NCBI GenBank assembly: GCA_963716005.1
Contig: OY970285.1
Coordinates: forward strand, 1,116,001 to 1,180,000
DNA from: CAVRUF01 sp963716005
Lineage (GTDB): Bacteria > Actinomycetota > Thermoleophilia > Gaiellales > Gaiellaceae
DNA length: 64,000 nucleotides
Reading direction: 5' to 3'
Below, in pieces: positions 39,906-48,288 of this stretch. The first letter of the stretch is position 1. The number at the start of each line of letters is the position of its first letter. Position numbers and translations under genes: made by a program. Under the pieces are notes generated by a model. That model ran no database searches, was not told the DNA's origin, and was given only the letters and a program-made list of their open reading frames with translations.

Positions 39906-41961
39906 CTATGACGCTTTCGCCTCGTCCCGCGCACGCTTCGTCTCGTCGACGATCTTCTGGGCGACGTGCGAGGGGACTTCCTCGTAGCGGAGGAAGTTCA
40001 TGACGTAGTCGCCGCGGCCGCCGGTGAGCGACGTGAGCGACTGCGAGTACGTGAGGAACTCGGCCATCGGAACCTCGGCCTTGATCGTGGTCATCCCCGC
40101 GGCGGGCTCCATTCCGAGCAGGCGTCCGCGGCGCGAGTTCAGGTCGCCGTTCACGGCGCCGACGGCGTCGTCGGGGACGGTGGCCTCGAGCGACATGATC
40201 GGCTCGAGCAGCACCGGATCCGCGGCCGCGTAGGCCTCCTTGAACGCCATCGAGCCGGCGATCTTGAACGCCATCTCCGAGGAGTCGACCGTGTGGTAGC
40301 TGCCGTCCACGAGGAGGACGCGGACGCCCTGCACCGGCGCGCCGGCGAGCTCGCCCGTGTGCATCGCCTCCTGGATCCCCTTGTCCACGGCCGGGCGGAA
40401 GCTCTGCGGAATGACGCCGCCGACGATCTTGTCCACGAACTCGTATCCCTGGTGCCCCTCCATCGGCTCGAGCACGATCGTGCAGTCGCCGAACTGGCCG
40501 CGGCCGCCGGTCTGCTTCTTGTAGCGCGAGTGCGCCCGCGACTCCTTGCGGATCGTCTCGAGGTACGGGACGCGCGGCTGATGAAGCTCGACCTCGGCGC
40601 CGAAGCGGCGCTTGATCCGCTCGACGGCGACCTCGACGTGCATCTGCGAGAGGCCCGCGAGGAGCTGCTCGCCGGTCTGGTCGTCGCGGCGCAGGACGAG
40701 GGTCGGATCCTCCTCGACGAGGCGGCGCAGGGCGGTGACGACCTTGTCCTCGTCGCCCTTCGCCTTGGGTGTGATCGCGAAGCTCATGACCGGCGACGGG
40801 AACCCGAGCGACGGCGGCTCGGCCGGCTTGTCCTCGGAGAGGAGCAGGTCGGCGGTGGTCGTCTCCTTGAGCTTGGCCACGGCGCCGATGTCGCCGGCCG
40901 CGAAGCCGTCGACCGACGTGTGGTCTTTCCCCTGGAGGAGCAGCAGCTGGCCCAGGCGCTCCTTCCCGTGGGTGCGTCCGTTGACGAGGATCGAGTCGCC
41001 CTTCACCTCGCCGGTGAGGACGCGGAAGATCGTGATGCGGCCGGCGAACGGGTCGGCGAGCGTCTTGAAGACGAACGCGGAGTTCGCGGCCTCGGGCACC
41101 TCGATCGCGAGCGGCTTCTTGGCCGGCGACGGGACGCCCTCGACGATCAGGTCGAGCAGGCCGTCCGTGCCGAGGTTCTTCGTGGCGGAGCCGCAGGTGA
41201 CCGGGAAGATCTCGTCGCGCGACACGGCGTTCTTCAGCGCGGCGGCGAGCTCCTCGCCCCCGATCTCCTCACCCTCGAGGTAGCGCTCCATGACCGCCTC
41301 GTCGGTCTCGACGACCGCGTCGATCAGCTTCGTGCGGTACTCGGCGGCCTGCGCGGCGACCTCCTCCGGGATCTCGACCGGCTCGCCCTCGCGGGCGCCT
41401 TCGGGGTCGAGGTAGGCCTTCATGTGGAGCAGGTCGACGACGCCCTTCAGCTCGTGCTCGTGGCCGATCGGGATCTGGATCGCGTAGCAGCGGTCGGAGA
41501 ACTGGCGTGCGAACCCCCTCGAGCGCGGCGAAGAAGTCCGCGCGCTCGCGGTCGAGCATGTTGACGAAGATGAGGCGCGAGAGCTCGAGCTCCTCGCAGC
41601 GGTTCCACACGCGCGTGGTCTGCACCTCGACGCCGGCGGTCGCGTTGACGACGAGGAGGACGCCCTCGACGACACGAAGCGCCGCGATCGCGTCCGCCTG
41701 GAAGCCGGGATCCCCGGGCGCGTCGATCAGGTTGACCTTACGTCCCTGCCATTCGAGGTGGCAGATCCCGGCGGAGAGCGACATCTGCCGCTTGTGCTCC
41801 TCCTCCTCCCAGTCCGAGACGGTGGTGGCCTGATCGACCAGCCCGAGCCGGTTCACGGCGCCCGCCTGGAAGAGCATCGCCTCGACCAGGGACGTCTTCC
41901 CGGTGCCCCGGTGACCGGCGACTGCGACGTTGCGAATTTTCCCGGATTCGTACGCTGCCAT
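39906..41961 (-). CDS. fusA2: EF-G2-like translational GTPase (one frame break)
   Basis: A 684-residue EF-G-like protein after one repair. The P-loop is GHRGTGKTSL, and the domains of EF-G follow, including GGRGQFGDCTIVLEP and the domain IV/V segments (GVIPQSFRPAVDKGIQEAM, SLEATVPDDAVGAVNGDL, EVPMAEFLTYSQSL). The switch II motif, normally DTPGH-DF, reads DAPGDPGF, so the catalytic His is Asp, and the NKxD motif reads NMLD. This suits an EF-G2-like factor with weak GTPase activity. The break is one extra G in a GGGGG run near 41513. Its upstream region contains one copy of the duplicated 85-bp element, with a plausible promoter. Confidence 0.87.
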
Positions 41962-42046
41962 AGGTGCGCGAGTCTACCGAGTGACGCTCAGCCGGAAGAA
42001 GGCAACGCGCCTCGATATCGCGGTCCAGGTACTCGCGCGCGCTCTG

Positions 42047-42131
42047 CTCCCCGGGGACCCCTGTGGAACACCCCTCGCTTTTCAGCGTACCGCCGAAAGT
42101 CGCACGTGTCTGTCACGAACGTGCCGGGACC
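42047..42131 (-). repeat. Duplicated 85-bp intergenic element, copy 1
   Basis: On the minus strand this element runs from GGTCCCGGCACGTTCGTGAC to AGGGGTCCCCGGGGAG. It matches 46673-46758 with about eight differences in 85 bases, mostly in a five-base patch in the middle. Its last 43 bases (from TACGCTGAAAAGCGAGGGG to the end) differ by only one inserted G. It lies between whiG and fusA2, oriented toward fusA2, 85 bases from its start codon. It is outside both genes and has no protein-coding features. Confidence 0.9.
42084..42112 (-). promoter_or_regulatory. Candidate promoter inside repeat copy 1
   Basis: CAGACA (42112-42107), a 17-base spacer, and TACGCT (42089-42084) fit a housekeeping sigma promoter of the TTGACA / TANNNT type. 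The same boxes and spacing occur in copy 2. The expected start is near 42077, giving fusA2 a leader of about 115 bases. Confidence 0.45.
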
Positions 42132-42167
42132 GCGACGAGCTTGTGACGACTTCGTGACGGCGCGCGG

Positions 42168-42956
42168 CTACGGAGACGTCTGCGGCACGGAGCCGCCGAG
42201 GCGGGCCTTCAGGCGCAGGATCGCCTTCGTGTGGAGCTGCGAGACGCGCGACTCGGTCACGCCGAGCACCTCGCCGATCTCGCGGAGGGTCAGCTCCTCG
42301 TAGTAGTAGAGCGTGATCACGAGCTTCTCGCGTTCCGGGAGCCGGGCGATCGCCTCGCCCAGGGCCTCGCGCAGCTCGGTCTGGTTCATCGCCTCCTGCG
42401 GCTGCGGGGCCTCCGGGTCCTCGATCGTGTCGATGAGCGCCACCGGATCGCCGCCGCCGCCGCCGGCCCACAGCTCGTCGAGCGCGGCGATCGAGGAGCG
42501 GGAGATCTCGAGCAGCGAATCCTGGAACTCCTCCTCGGTGATCCCGAGGGCCGCGGAGATCTCCTCGTCGTTCGGCGCGCGGTGGAGCTTCGCCTCGAGC
42601 GCGGCGATCGCACGCTCGATGTCGCGCGCGCGGGCGCGCACGGAGCGCGGCACCCAGTCCATCGAGCGCAGCTCGTCGATGATCGAGCCCTTGATCCGCG
42701 CGATCGCGTACGTCTCGAACTTGATGTCGCGCTCCGGGTCGAACCGCTCGATCGCGCCGATCAGCCCGAGCAGGCCGTACGAGACGAGGTCGCCCTCCTC
42801 CACGTGCGCCGGGAGCCCGCTGCCGAGCCGGCCCGCGACGTACTTGACGAGCGGCGCGTACGTGAGGATGAGCCGGTCGCGAAGCGCCCGGTCGCCCGTC
42901 CGTTTGAACTCGCGCCAGAGGGTCTGGGTCTCGAGAGCGCCGGCCTCCATGGTCAA
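42168..42956 (-). CDS. whiG: WhiG/FliA-type sigma factor
   Basis: A 262-residue sigma factor of the sigma-28 family. Region 2 is clear (LVKYVAGRLGSGLPAHVEEGDLVSYG, RFDPERDIKFETYAIARIKG, DWVPRSVRAR), then region 3 (LGITEEEFQDSL) and region 4 with the helix-turn-helix TLREIGEVLGVTESRVSQLH. No flagellar or sporulation genes are near, so the targets are unknown. The start is the ATG at 42956 or at 42950; both fit. It follows a small membrane protein by 13 bases. The repeat element copy 1 lies directly after its stop. Confidence 0.93.
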   Translation of the reverse strand: MTMEAGALETQTLWREFKRTGDRALRDRLILTYAPLVKYVAGRLGSGLPAHVEEGDLVSYGLLGLIGAIERFDPERDIKFETYAIARIKGSIIDELRSMDWVPRSVRARARDIERAIAALEAKLHRAPNDEEISAALGITEEEFQDSLLEISRSSIAALDELWAGGGGGDPVALIDTIEDPEAPQPQEAMNQTELREALGEAIARLPEREKLVITLYYYEELTLREIGEVLGVTESRVSQLHTKAILRLKARLGGSVPQTSP

Positions 42957-42969
42957 AGCATACGACCGC

Positions 42970-43143
42970 TCACCGGAAGACCCTCCACGCCATCTCCCCC
43001 ATCCACGCCGCGAGGAGTGCCGAAGCCACGGCGATCACCCACGCGCCGCCGCCCGCCATGGCCGCCGCAACGGCGATCCCGGCGAACCCCACGGCGATCA
43101 GCGCGAAGAGCCCTCCGAGTGCCGGTCGCTTCGTCCGCGCCAC
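42970..43143 (-). CDS. Small two-helix membrane protein
   Basis: A 57-residue protein read from the GTG at 43143: VARTKRPALGGLFALIAVGF, followed by AGIAVAAAMAGGGAWVIAVA and a final helix SALLAAWMGEMAWRVFR. A basic start and two hydrophobic helices separated by a GGG turn are clear. The gene fills the space between the tRNA-Trp gene and whiG, with 13 bases to the whiG start, so it may be co-transcribed with the sigma factor. Function is unknown. It is short, so the call rests on composition and position. Confidence 0.6.
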   Translation of the reverse strand: MARTKRPALGGLFALIAVGFAGIAVAAAMAGGGAWVIAVASALLAAWMGEMAWRVFR

Positions 43144-43196
43144 GCCGGGGAGTCTAAGGAGGGCGCTCCAAACCGCCGACTACAATGAGCCCGCCG

Positions 43197-43269
43197 AGGG
43201 CCGTAGCTCAATTGGCAGAGCACCGGTCTCCAAAACCGGGGGTTGAAGGTTCGAGTCCTTCCGGCCCTG
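43197..43269 (+). tRNA. trnW: tRNA-Trp (CCA)
   Basis: A 73-base cloverleaf: acceptor AGGGCCG pairing with CGGCCCT, D arm GCTC...GAGC, anticodon stem CCGGT/ACCGG with loop CTCCAAA (anticodon CCA), T arm GAAGG-TTCGAGT-CCTTC, and discriminator G. The CCA end is not encoded. A -10-like TACAAT lies at 43181-43186, with no clear -35 box. Confidence 0.96.
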
Positions 43270-43312
43270 TAGTACCGCTTAGGGATGCGAGCGTCATCGG
43301 TAGTGTCGAGGG

Positions 43313-43894
43313 ATGACGCTTCGCGCATCGTGGTTCGGGGTCGTCGCCGCGGCGGCGGCCCTTCTCGTCCTGACGGCGTGCTCGTCCGAGGAGTCCTCGA
43401 CGGGGTCCGGGTCCGCGGCTTCCCCTCCGCCACCGGCGGCCGGCGCGTCCACGGAGGAGGCGCCCGAGACCGGAACCGGGCCGATGTCGGGGCCGGAGTT
43501 CGAGGAGTTCACGGCGCTCGACGCCGACGTGGTCGCGGAGCTCGACCGCTGGGCGGCGGCGCGCACCGACTGCGTCGCGCTCGGTGCCGACGGCGATCTC
43601 GAGGGCTTTCGCGAGTGCATCACGGATGCGGTGACCGCGGCGCAGAAGTCGGTCGCGGCGGCCGGGTCGACCACACAAGCGCTGTACGCCGAAGTCGGCG
43701 AGGACTGCCTCGCCGCGGCAACGGAGTACTCGCAGGCGCTCGGGCAGCTTTCGGCGGCCGCCACGCTGGCGCAGGGCTTCGCCGACTCGCTCGACGTCAA
43801 ATCGATGCCCCTCGCCTTCACGAGCGTCACCAAGGCGCGCAAGGCGTATGCGAAAGCGGGCGCCCGAGTCCGCGAGGCCTGCAAGCCCTCCTAG
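43313..43894 (+). CDS. Putative lipoprotein of unknown function
   Basis: A 193-residue predicted lipoprotein. The signal peptide ends in the lipobox LTAC (Cys near residue 23), followed by a Ser/Gly/Pro-rich linker (SEESSTGSGSAASPPPPAAG). The globular part is helical, with two cysteine pairs that may be disulfide bonded (TDCVALG, RECITDA, EDCLAAA, REACKPS). I do not recognise a family. The start ATG at 43313 lies 43 bases after tRNA-Trp. It could be an envelope-associated binding protein, but no evidence supports a specific role. Confidence 0.75.
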   Translation: MTLRASWFGVVAAAAALLVLTACSSEESSTGSGSAASPPPPAAGASTEEAPETGTGPMSGPEFEEFTALDADVVAELDRWAAARTDCVALGADGDLEGFRECITDAVTAAQKSVAAAGSTTQALYAEVGEDCLAAATEYSQALGQLSAAATLAQGFADSLDVKSMPLAFTSVTKARKAYAKAGARVREACKPS

Positions 43895-43934
43895 ACGCCG
43901 GATGCGGAACGCCGTATCCGGCCAGCCTTCCCCA

Positions 43935-44020
43935 ACGTTCTAGACTCGACGGGGTCTGAGGCTGCGGAGCCACCGGAAGGAGAGCCGGAGGCACCCCGCC
44001 TAACGAGGGAACGGGGAGAC
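43935..44020 (+). other. Candidate structured RNA leader
   Basis: The 129-base gap before the secreted protein at 44024 can fold well. GCCACCGG and CCGGAGGC form a perfect hairpin with an internal A-A pair and an AAGGAGAG loop (43973-43996). CCCCG and CGGGG form a second (43998-44020) next to the ribosome site GGGGAGACGGA. The loop of the first could hide or mimic a Shine-Dalgarno sequence. I compared it by eye with c-di-AMP, cobalamin and glycine riboswitches and found no match. Confidence 0.35.
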
Positions 44021-44023
44021 GGA

Positions 44024-45007
44024 GTGAGAGGGGTCTTGGGAATCGCCGTGGCGGCCGCGGTGGGGCTGACGCTCCCCATCGGCGCCGGCGCGGACCCGGA
44101 TTCTCCTCATGCCCGCGCGACTCGCACAGCCGCGAGCGCTGCGGCCGTTCTCCCCGGCGCCCTCACCGACTCCGTCCCCGCGCCTGCGGAAGCGGGCGCG
44201 ACGTTCGATGATCCCGGCCGTGACGTCCAGAGCGGGCTGGCGCCCGACGTCACCCGCACGACCATCCGGAACGACGCGGCCGGGATCGTCACCTTCCACG
44301 TGGAGATCGCGAACGTGCCGGAGATCCGCGATCGCGATTTCTTCGCACTCTTCCTCGACGTCGACCGCGACGCCTCCTCGGGGAGTCCGACCTCCGACGG
44401 GGCCGACTACGCGATCGCGATCCGGGGCTCGAACGGCACCGTCGGCCTCGCGCGCTGGCACAACGACGCGTGGGACTTCGAGACGCCGCAGGTGACGCTC
44501 GACGCGTCGTGGTCGAGCGGGCCGACGATCCGCATCGACCGGGCCGAGCTCGGCGGCACCGCCTCGTTTCGCTTCTGGATGGGCGCATCGTGGACGGACG
44601 TCGCCGGCCGCGTGATCACCGACTTCGCGCCCGACACCGGCACGTGGGAGCACGTCCTCCCCGGTCTCGAGGCGCTTCCGCCCGCACCGCCCGACGTCTC
44701 CGCGCCGACCGCGAAGGCGCTGCGCACGACCGGTCGGGCGGGGAGCTTCGTCGGCATCCGCTACCGGCTTCGCGACGACAGCGGCTCCACGTGGGAGCGC
44801 GTCCGGATCTTCCGTCCCAACGGCCGGCTCCTCTGGTCGTACGAGACCGAGCTCGCGCCGAGCCAGGCCGGCCGGGTCTACTGGGTGCCCTGGGAGGCAC
44901 CGCGCGGCGTTGGCCTGAAGCTCCGCTTCTGCGTGCGTGCGTGGGACGAGGCCGGGAACGCCTCGAAGCCGAGCTGCGCGGCGTTGCGCTTGAAGCGGCA
45001 TCGCTAG
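44024..45007 (+). CDS. Secreted beta-sandwich protein of unknown function
   Basis: A 327-residue exported protein with signal peptide RGVLGIAVAAAVGLTLPIGA. The first globular part has a beta pattern (FHVEIANVPEIRDRDFFALFLDVDRDASSG) reminiscent of DOMON or cohesin-like sandwich domains. The second half (LPPAPPDVSAPTAKALRTTG and IRYRLRDDSGSTWERVRIF) looks like an Ig/fibronectin-type domain that may bind carbohydrate or surface partners. I do not recognise a specific family. GTG start at 44024 with GGGGAG upstream. It shares a plus-strand run with a lipoprotein and the HD-GYP gene; no functional link is proven. Confidence 0.7.
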   Translation: MRGVLGIAVAAAVGLTLPIGAGADPDSPHARATRTAASAAAVLPGALTDSVPAPAEAGATFDDPGRDVQSGLAPDVTRTTIRNDAAGIVTFHVEIANVPEIRDRDFFALFLDVDRDASSGSPTSDGADYAIAIRGSNGTVGLARWHNDAWDFETPQVTLDASWSSGPTIRIDRAELGGTASFRFWMGASWTDVAGRVITDFAPDTGTWEHVLPGLEALPPAPPDVSAPTAKALRTTGRAGSFVGIRYRLRDDSGSTWERVRIFRPNGRLLWSYETELAPSQAGRVYWVPWEAPRGVGLKLRFCVRAWDEAGNASKPSCAALRLKRHR

Positions 45008-45045
45008 GAGGAATCCGGCTTCGTTTCGGGTACGGAGTGGTGCCG

Positions 45046-46652
45046 ATGCACCTTCTGCTCCGTCATCGCGCGCTCGGGATCGCGACCGCCGTCTTTCTGG
45101 GGACCACCGCCGTCGCGGCCGGGCTCGCGTTCGCGGGCTCGACGCTCGACGACCGCCGCTTCGCCGTGCCGATCCTCGCCGTCCTCATCGGGACGGGCGT
45201 CGTCGCCCTGTTCGGCTGGGCCGCCGAGCGCGCACGGCTCGAGGAGGCGAAGGCCGAGTACGACGAGCGCACCGCCGAGCACGTCGTCCGGCAGGGCCAG
45301 GCGCTCGCCGAGACCGAGCGGCTCGGCACCGAGCTGAGCGCCGCGCTCGCGACGTACAACACCGAGAAGCAGGAGCGCGACCAGCTCGAGAGCGAGCTTC
45401 GGGCGCGCGTCGAGGGACTCGAGAAGGCGATGCCGGAAACGCGCGGCGACTACGAGGCGAAGCTCGACCAGCAGGCCGAGGACCTGCGCGCCGTCCGCCG
45501 GCAGCGCGAGGGCGACGCCGAGGCTCGCCGCATCGGCCGTGAATGGATATCGAACCTACGAGCGCACATCGCCGGGTACGAACGCGATCGCGGCCCGCTC
45601 GCCGATCCCGCCCCACTTCGTCCCGTGCTCTTGCGCGCGTCCATGACGCTCGTCACCGCCGGGCGCGGGCTGCTCGCGTCCCGCGCGGACGACGGCTCGT
45701 CGGTCACGGTTCTCTGCGACGACGGGTTCGGCGGAGGCGCCGAGGCCGCGGCGCGAACGACGCACACGGCTTTGGACCAGGGCTCACCGGTTCGGCAGCG
45801 CGCGGAGGCCTCCACCGTGCTCACCGTCCCGTTCCGCCCCGCCGGCGGCCCGGACGGCGCGCTCGTCTTCGCGGACACCGGCGAAGGGCTGCCCGACCAT
45901 CCCGACGACGCGCTGATGGCGCTCGGCGACACGGTCGGCGTCGCTCTGCACGACCTGCGCGTGCGCGAAGGGCTTCGCGAGGCGTTCCTGGCGACGATCG
46001 GCGTGCTGACCGACGCGGTCGAGGCGAAGGATCGCTTCCTGCTCGGCCACGGCGAGGAGGTCGCGATGTACGTGACCGCCGTCGCCGACCGGCTCGGCCT
46101 CGACCCGCGCCGCCGTGAGGAGCTCGTCTACGCGGCGCTCCTCCATGACGTCGGCAAGATCGCGATCAGCGAGGGCATCCTCCTGAAGCCGTCCGAGCTG
46201 ACGGCCGAGGAGCGCGGGGTCATCCAGCTCCACCCCAGGATCGGCGCGCAGCTCGTGCGCCAGGTCGCCGCTCTGCGAGGGATCGAACCCGCGGTGCTGC
46301 ACCACCACGAGCGCTGGGACGGCGGCGGGTACCCCGACGGCCTGGCCGAGGACGCCATCCCGGTCGAGGCGCGCGTGCTCGCGGTCGCGGACGCGTTCAG
46401 CGCGATGACGGCCGACCGGCCCTACCGCGCGGCGCTCTCGTTCGACGAGGCCTGTGAAGAGCTCGAGAGCTGCGCCGCGACGCAGTTCGACCCGGTGTGC
46501 GTGCGCCTCTTCGTCGAGGAGGTTCGCCGTCGCCCCCCTCGCGCGGCTCGCAGCCGGACGCCCTCGGCCGCGCGGTCGAAGCGGTCGCCCCCGGCGCCCC
46601 ACGCCGCATCGCCCGGCTCGCGCGCCTCGCCCGCTCGCCGTTCGCCGCGTAG
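45046..46652 (+). CDS. Membrane-bound HD-GYP domain protein (frame break near the C-terminus)
   Basis: About 535 residues. Two membrane helices at the N-terminus (ALGIATAVFLGTTAVAAGLA; FAVPILAVLIGTGVVALFGW) are followed by a long coiled coil, a GAF-like region, and an HD-GYP domain: HDVGKIAISEGILLKP and HHERWDGGGYPDGL with the HHExxDGxGYP signature. HD-GYP proteins usually hydrolyse cyclic di-GMP, so this is a likely signalling enzyme controlled by its N-terminal region. A shift in the C run at 46533-46538 moves the end into another frame that reads QPDALGRAVEAVAPGAP and stops at 46650. Without repair it would run to 46722 into repeat copy 2. Confidence 0.85.
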
Positions 46653-46672
46653 CTTCGGCACACACTCGGCAC

Positions 46673-46758
46673 GGTCCCGGCACTTTCGTGACAGACACGT
46701 GACGGTTTCGGCGCTACGCTGAAAAGCGAGGGGTGTTCCACAGGGGGTCCCCGGGGAG
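46673..46758 (+). repeat. Duplicated 85-bp intergenic element, copy 2
   Basis: The plus strand reads from GGTCCCGGCACTTTCGTGAC to AGGGGGTCCCCGGGGAG and matches copy 1 (42047-42131 minus strand) in the same orientation relative to the next gene, here the MFS transporter at 46818. The two copies lie 4.6 kb apart as inverted repeats. The element holds no gene and ends 59 bases before the transporter start. Confidence 0.9.
46692..46720 (+). promoter_or_regulatory. Candidate promoter inside repeat copy 2
   Basis: CAGACA (46692-46697), a 17-base spacer and TACGCT (46715-46720), identical in layout to copy 1. The expected start near 46727 would give the MFS gene a leader of about 90 bases beginning with the invariant AAAAGCGAGGGGTGTTCCAC. 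Confidence 0.45.
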
Positions 46759-46817
46759 GTTCCCGCGCCTGAGTGCATTAACCGGGCGCCACAGGAGCCG
46801 GGGAGTACACTCGCGCC

Positions 46818-48288
46818 GTGTCCGGGCTGAGCCTCGACCGCCGCCGCTCGCTCACACTCGCGGCCTGCGTCATCGGCTCTTCGATGGCGTTCATCGACGC
46901 CACCGTGGTCATCGTCGCGATGCCGACGATCGAGGAGGATCTCGGCCTCGGGCTCTCCGGCCAGGAGTGGCTCTTCCTCAGCTACTCGCTGGCGCTCGCG
47001 TCGCTCTACCTCTTCGCCGGCGCGGTAGGCGACCGGCTCGGGCGCCGCACGACGTTCAGCGCCGGGGTCGCGGCGTTCGCGGTCGCGTCGCGCCATCGCG
47101 GGCGCGGCTCCGGACGGCGCGGTGCTGATCGCCGCCCGCGCGCTCCAGGGGATCGGCGGCGCGTTCCTCACGACCAACTCGCTCGCGCTTCTCCGCGCCG
47201 TCTACGGCGACCAGGCCGGGCGCGCGATCGGACTCTGGACGTCCTTCACGAGCGTCTCGACGATCATCGGGCCGCCCGTAGGGGGCGCGATCGTCGAGTG
47301 GACGTCGTGGCGCTGGATCTTCTATCTCAACCTTCCGCTCGCGGTGATCACGATCGGGCTCGCCCACCTCGGGCGCTGCGAGGAGCGCGGTCAGCGCGGG
47401 ACGCGGAAGCTCGACGTCCCGGGCGCGATCCTCGCCGCGACCGGCTTCGGCCTCATCACGTTCGCAATGGTCGAGGGCACGGACCGAGGGTTCGCCGGGT
47501 ACTGGTGGGCCTTCCTCGGCGGAGCCGCCGCGCTCGTCGCGTTCGTATTCGTCGAGCGACGCGTCGCCGAGCCGATGCTCCCGTTCGCGCTCTTCAAAGG
47601 CGGGAACTTCGCGGCCGCGAACGCCGAGACCTTCGTCACCTACGCGGCCATCTACGGCTACCTCGTCTTCTTCACGCTCTACCTCCAGACGCTCGGGTTC
47701 AGCCCGTTCGAGGCCGGTCTCATCTCGACGCCGTCGAGCATCATCCTCGTGCTCTTCGCGACCCGGTTCGGGACGCTCGCCGACAAGCACGGCCCGCGGC
47801 TCTACCTCACGCTCGGGCCGGCGCTGATCGGGGCCGGAGCGCTGCTCTCGATGGGCATGACGGAGCGATCCGATCTCTGGACGTTCGGCATCGCGTCGCT
47901 CGGGGTCTTCTCCTTCGGGCTCGCCGTGCTGGTGGCGCCGATCACCTCGACCGCGCTCAAGTCGGCGCCGACCGAGTTCGCCGGGATCGCGTCGGGCGTC
48001 AACTCCACGCTCTCGCGCCTCGGCAGCCTGACGTCCGTGGCCGTGATCGGGCTCGTGATCTCCCTCGTCTTCGCCTCGTCGACCGACGTCGACGCCGACC
48101 CGCTTTCGATCGATCAGGCCGGCGAGGCGCTCGCGGGCTCCATCGACGGCTACCGCGCGGGCATGGTCGTCACCGGCCTGCTCGCGCTCGCCGGCGCGCT
48201 GATCGGCGCGTTCTGGGTCTCGAACCGCGAGGCTCGAGGGGAGCCGGCTACGCCGCCTCCGGTTCCGGCGACCGAAGCCGGAAGCTGA
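46818..48288 (+). CDS. MFS drug/solute exporter, DHA2 (14-TM) type (one frame break)
   Basis: A 489-residue (after repair) major facilitator protein of the EmrB/QacA type, probably a proton-driven efflux pump with 14 helices. Motifs: SSMAFIDATVVIVAMPTI, WLFLSYSLALASLYLFAG, GDRLGRR (motif A), ARALQGIGGAF and SFTSVSTIIGPPVGGAIVEW (motif C). One extra base near 47095 (in TCGCGCCATCGC) shifts FAVAS into the wrong frame. Start GTG 46818, preceded by the duplicated 85-bp element with a plausible promoter. It converges on the ATP-grasp gene with a 41-base overlap. The substrate is unknown. Confidence 0.87.

Noticed and set aside
43935..44023. Known riboswitch class (c-di-AMP, cobalamin, glycine)
   Set aside because: Hairpins are present, but the conserved core sequences of these classes are not.
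46733..46742. DnaA-box-like TGTTCCACA in both copies of the repeat element
   Set aside because: Two mismatches to the high-GC consensus TTGTCCACA and only a single site per copy.
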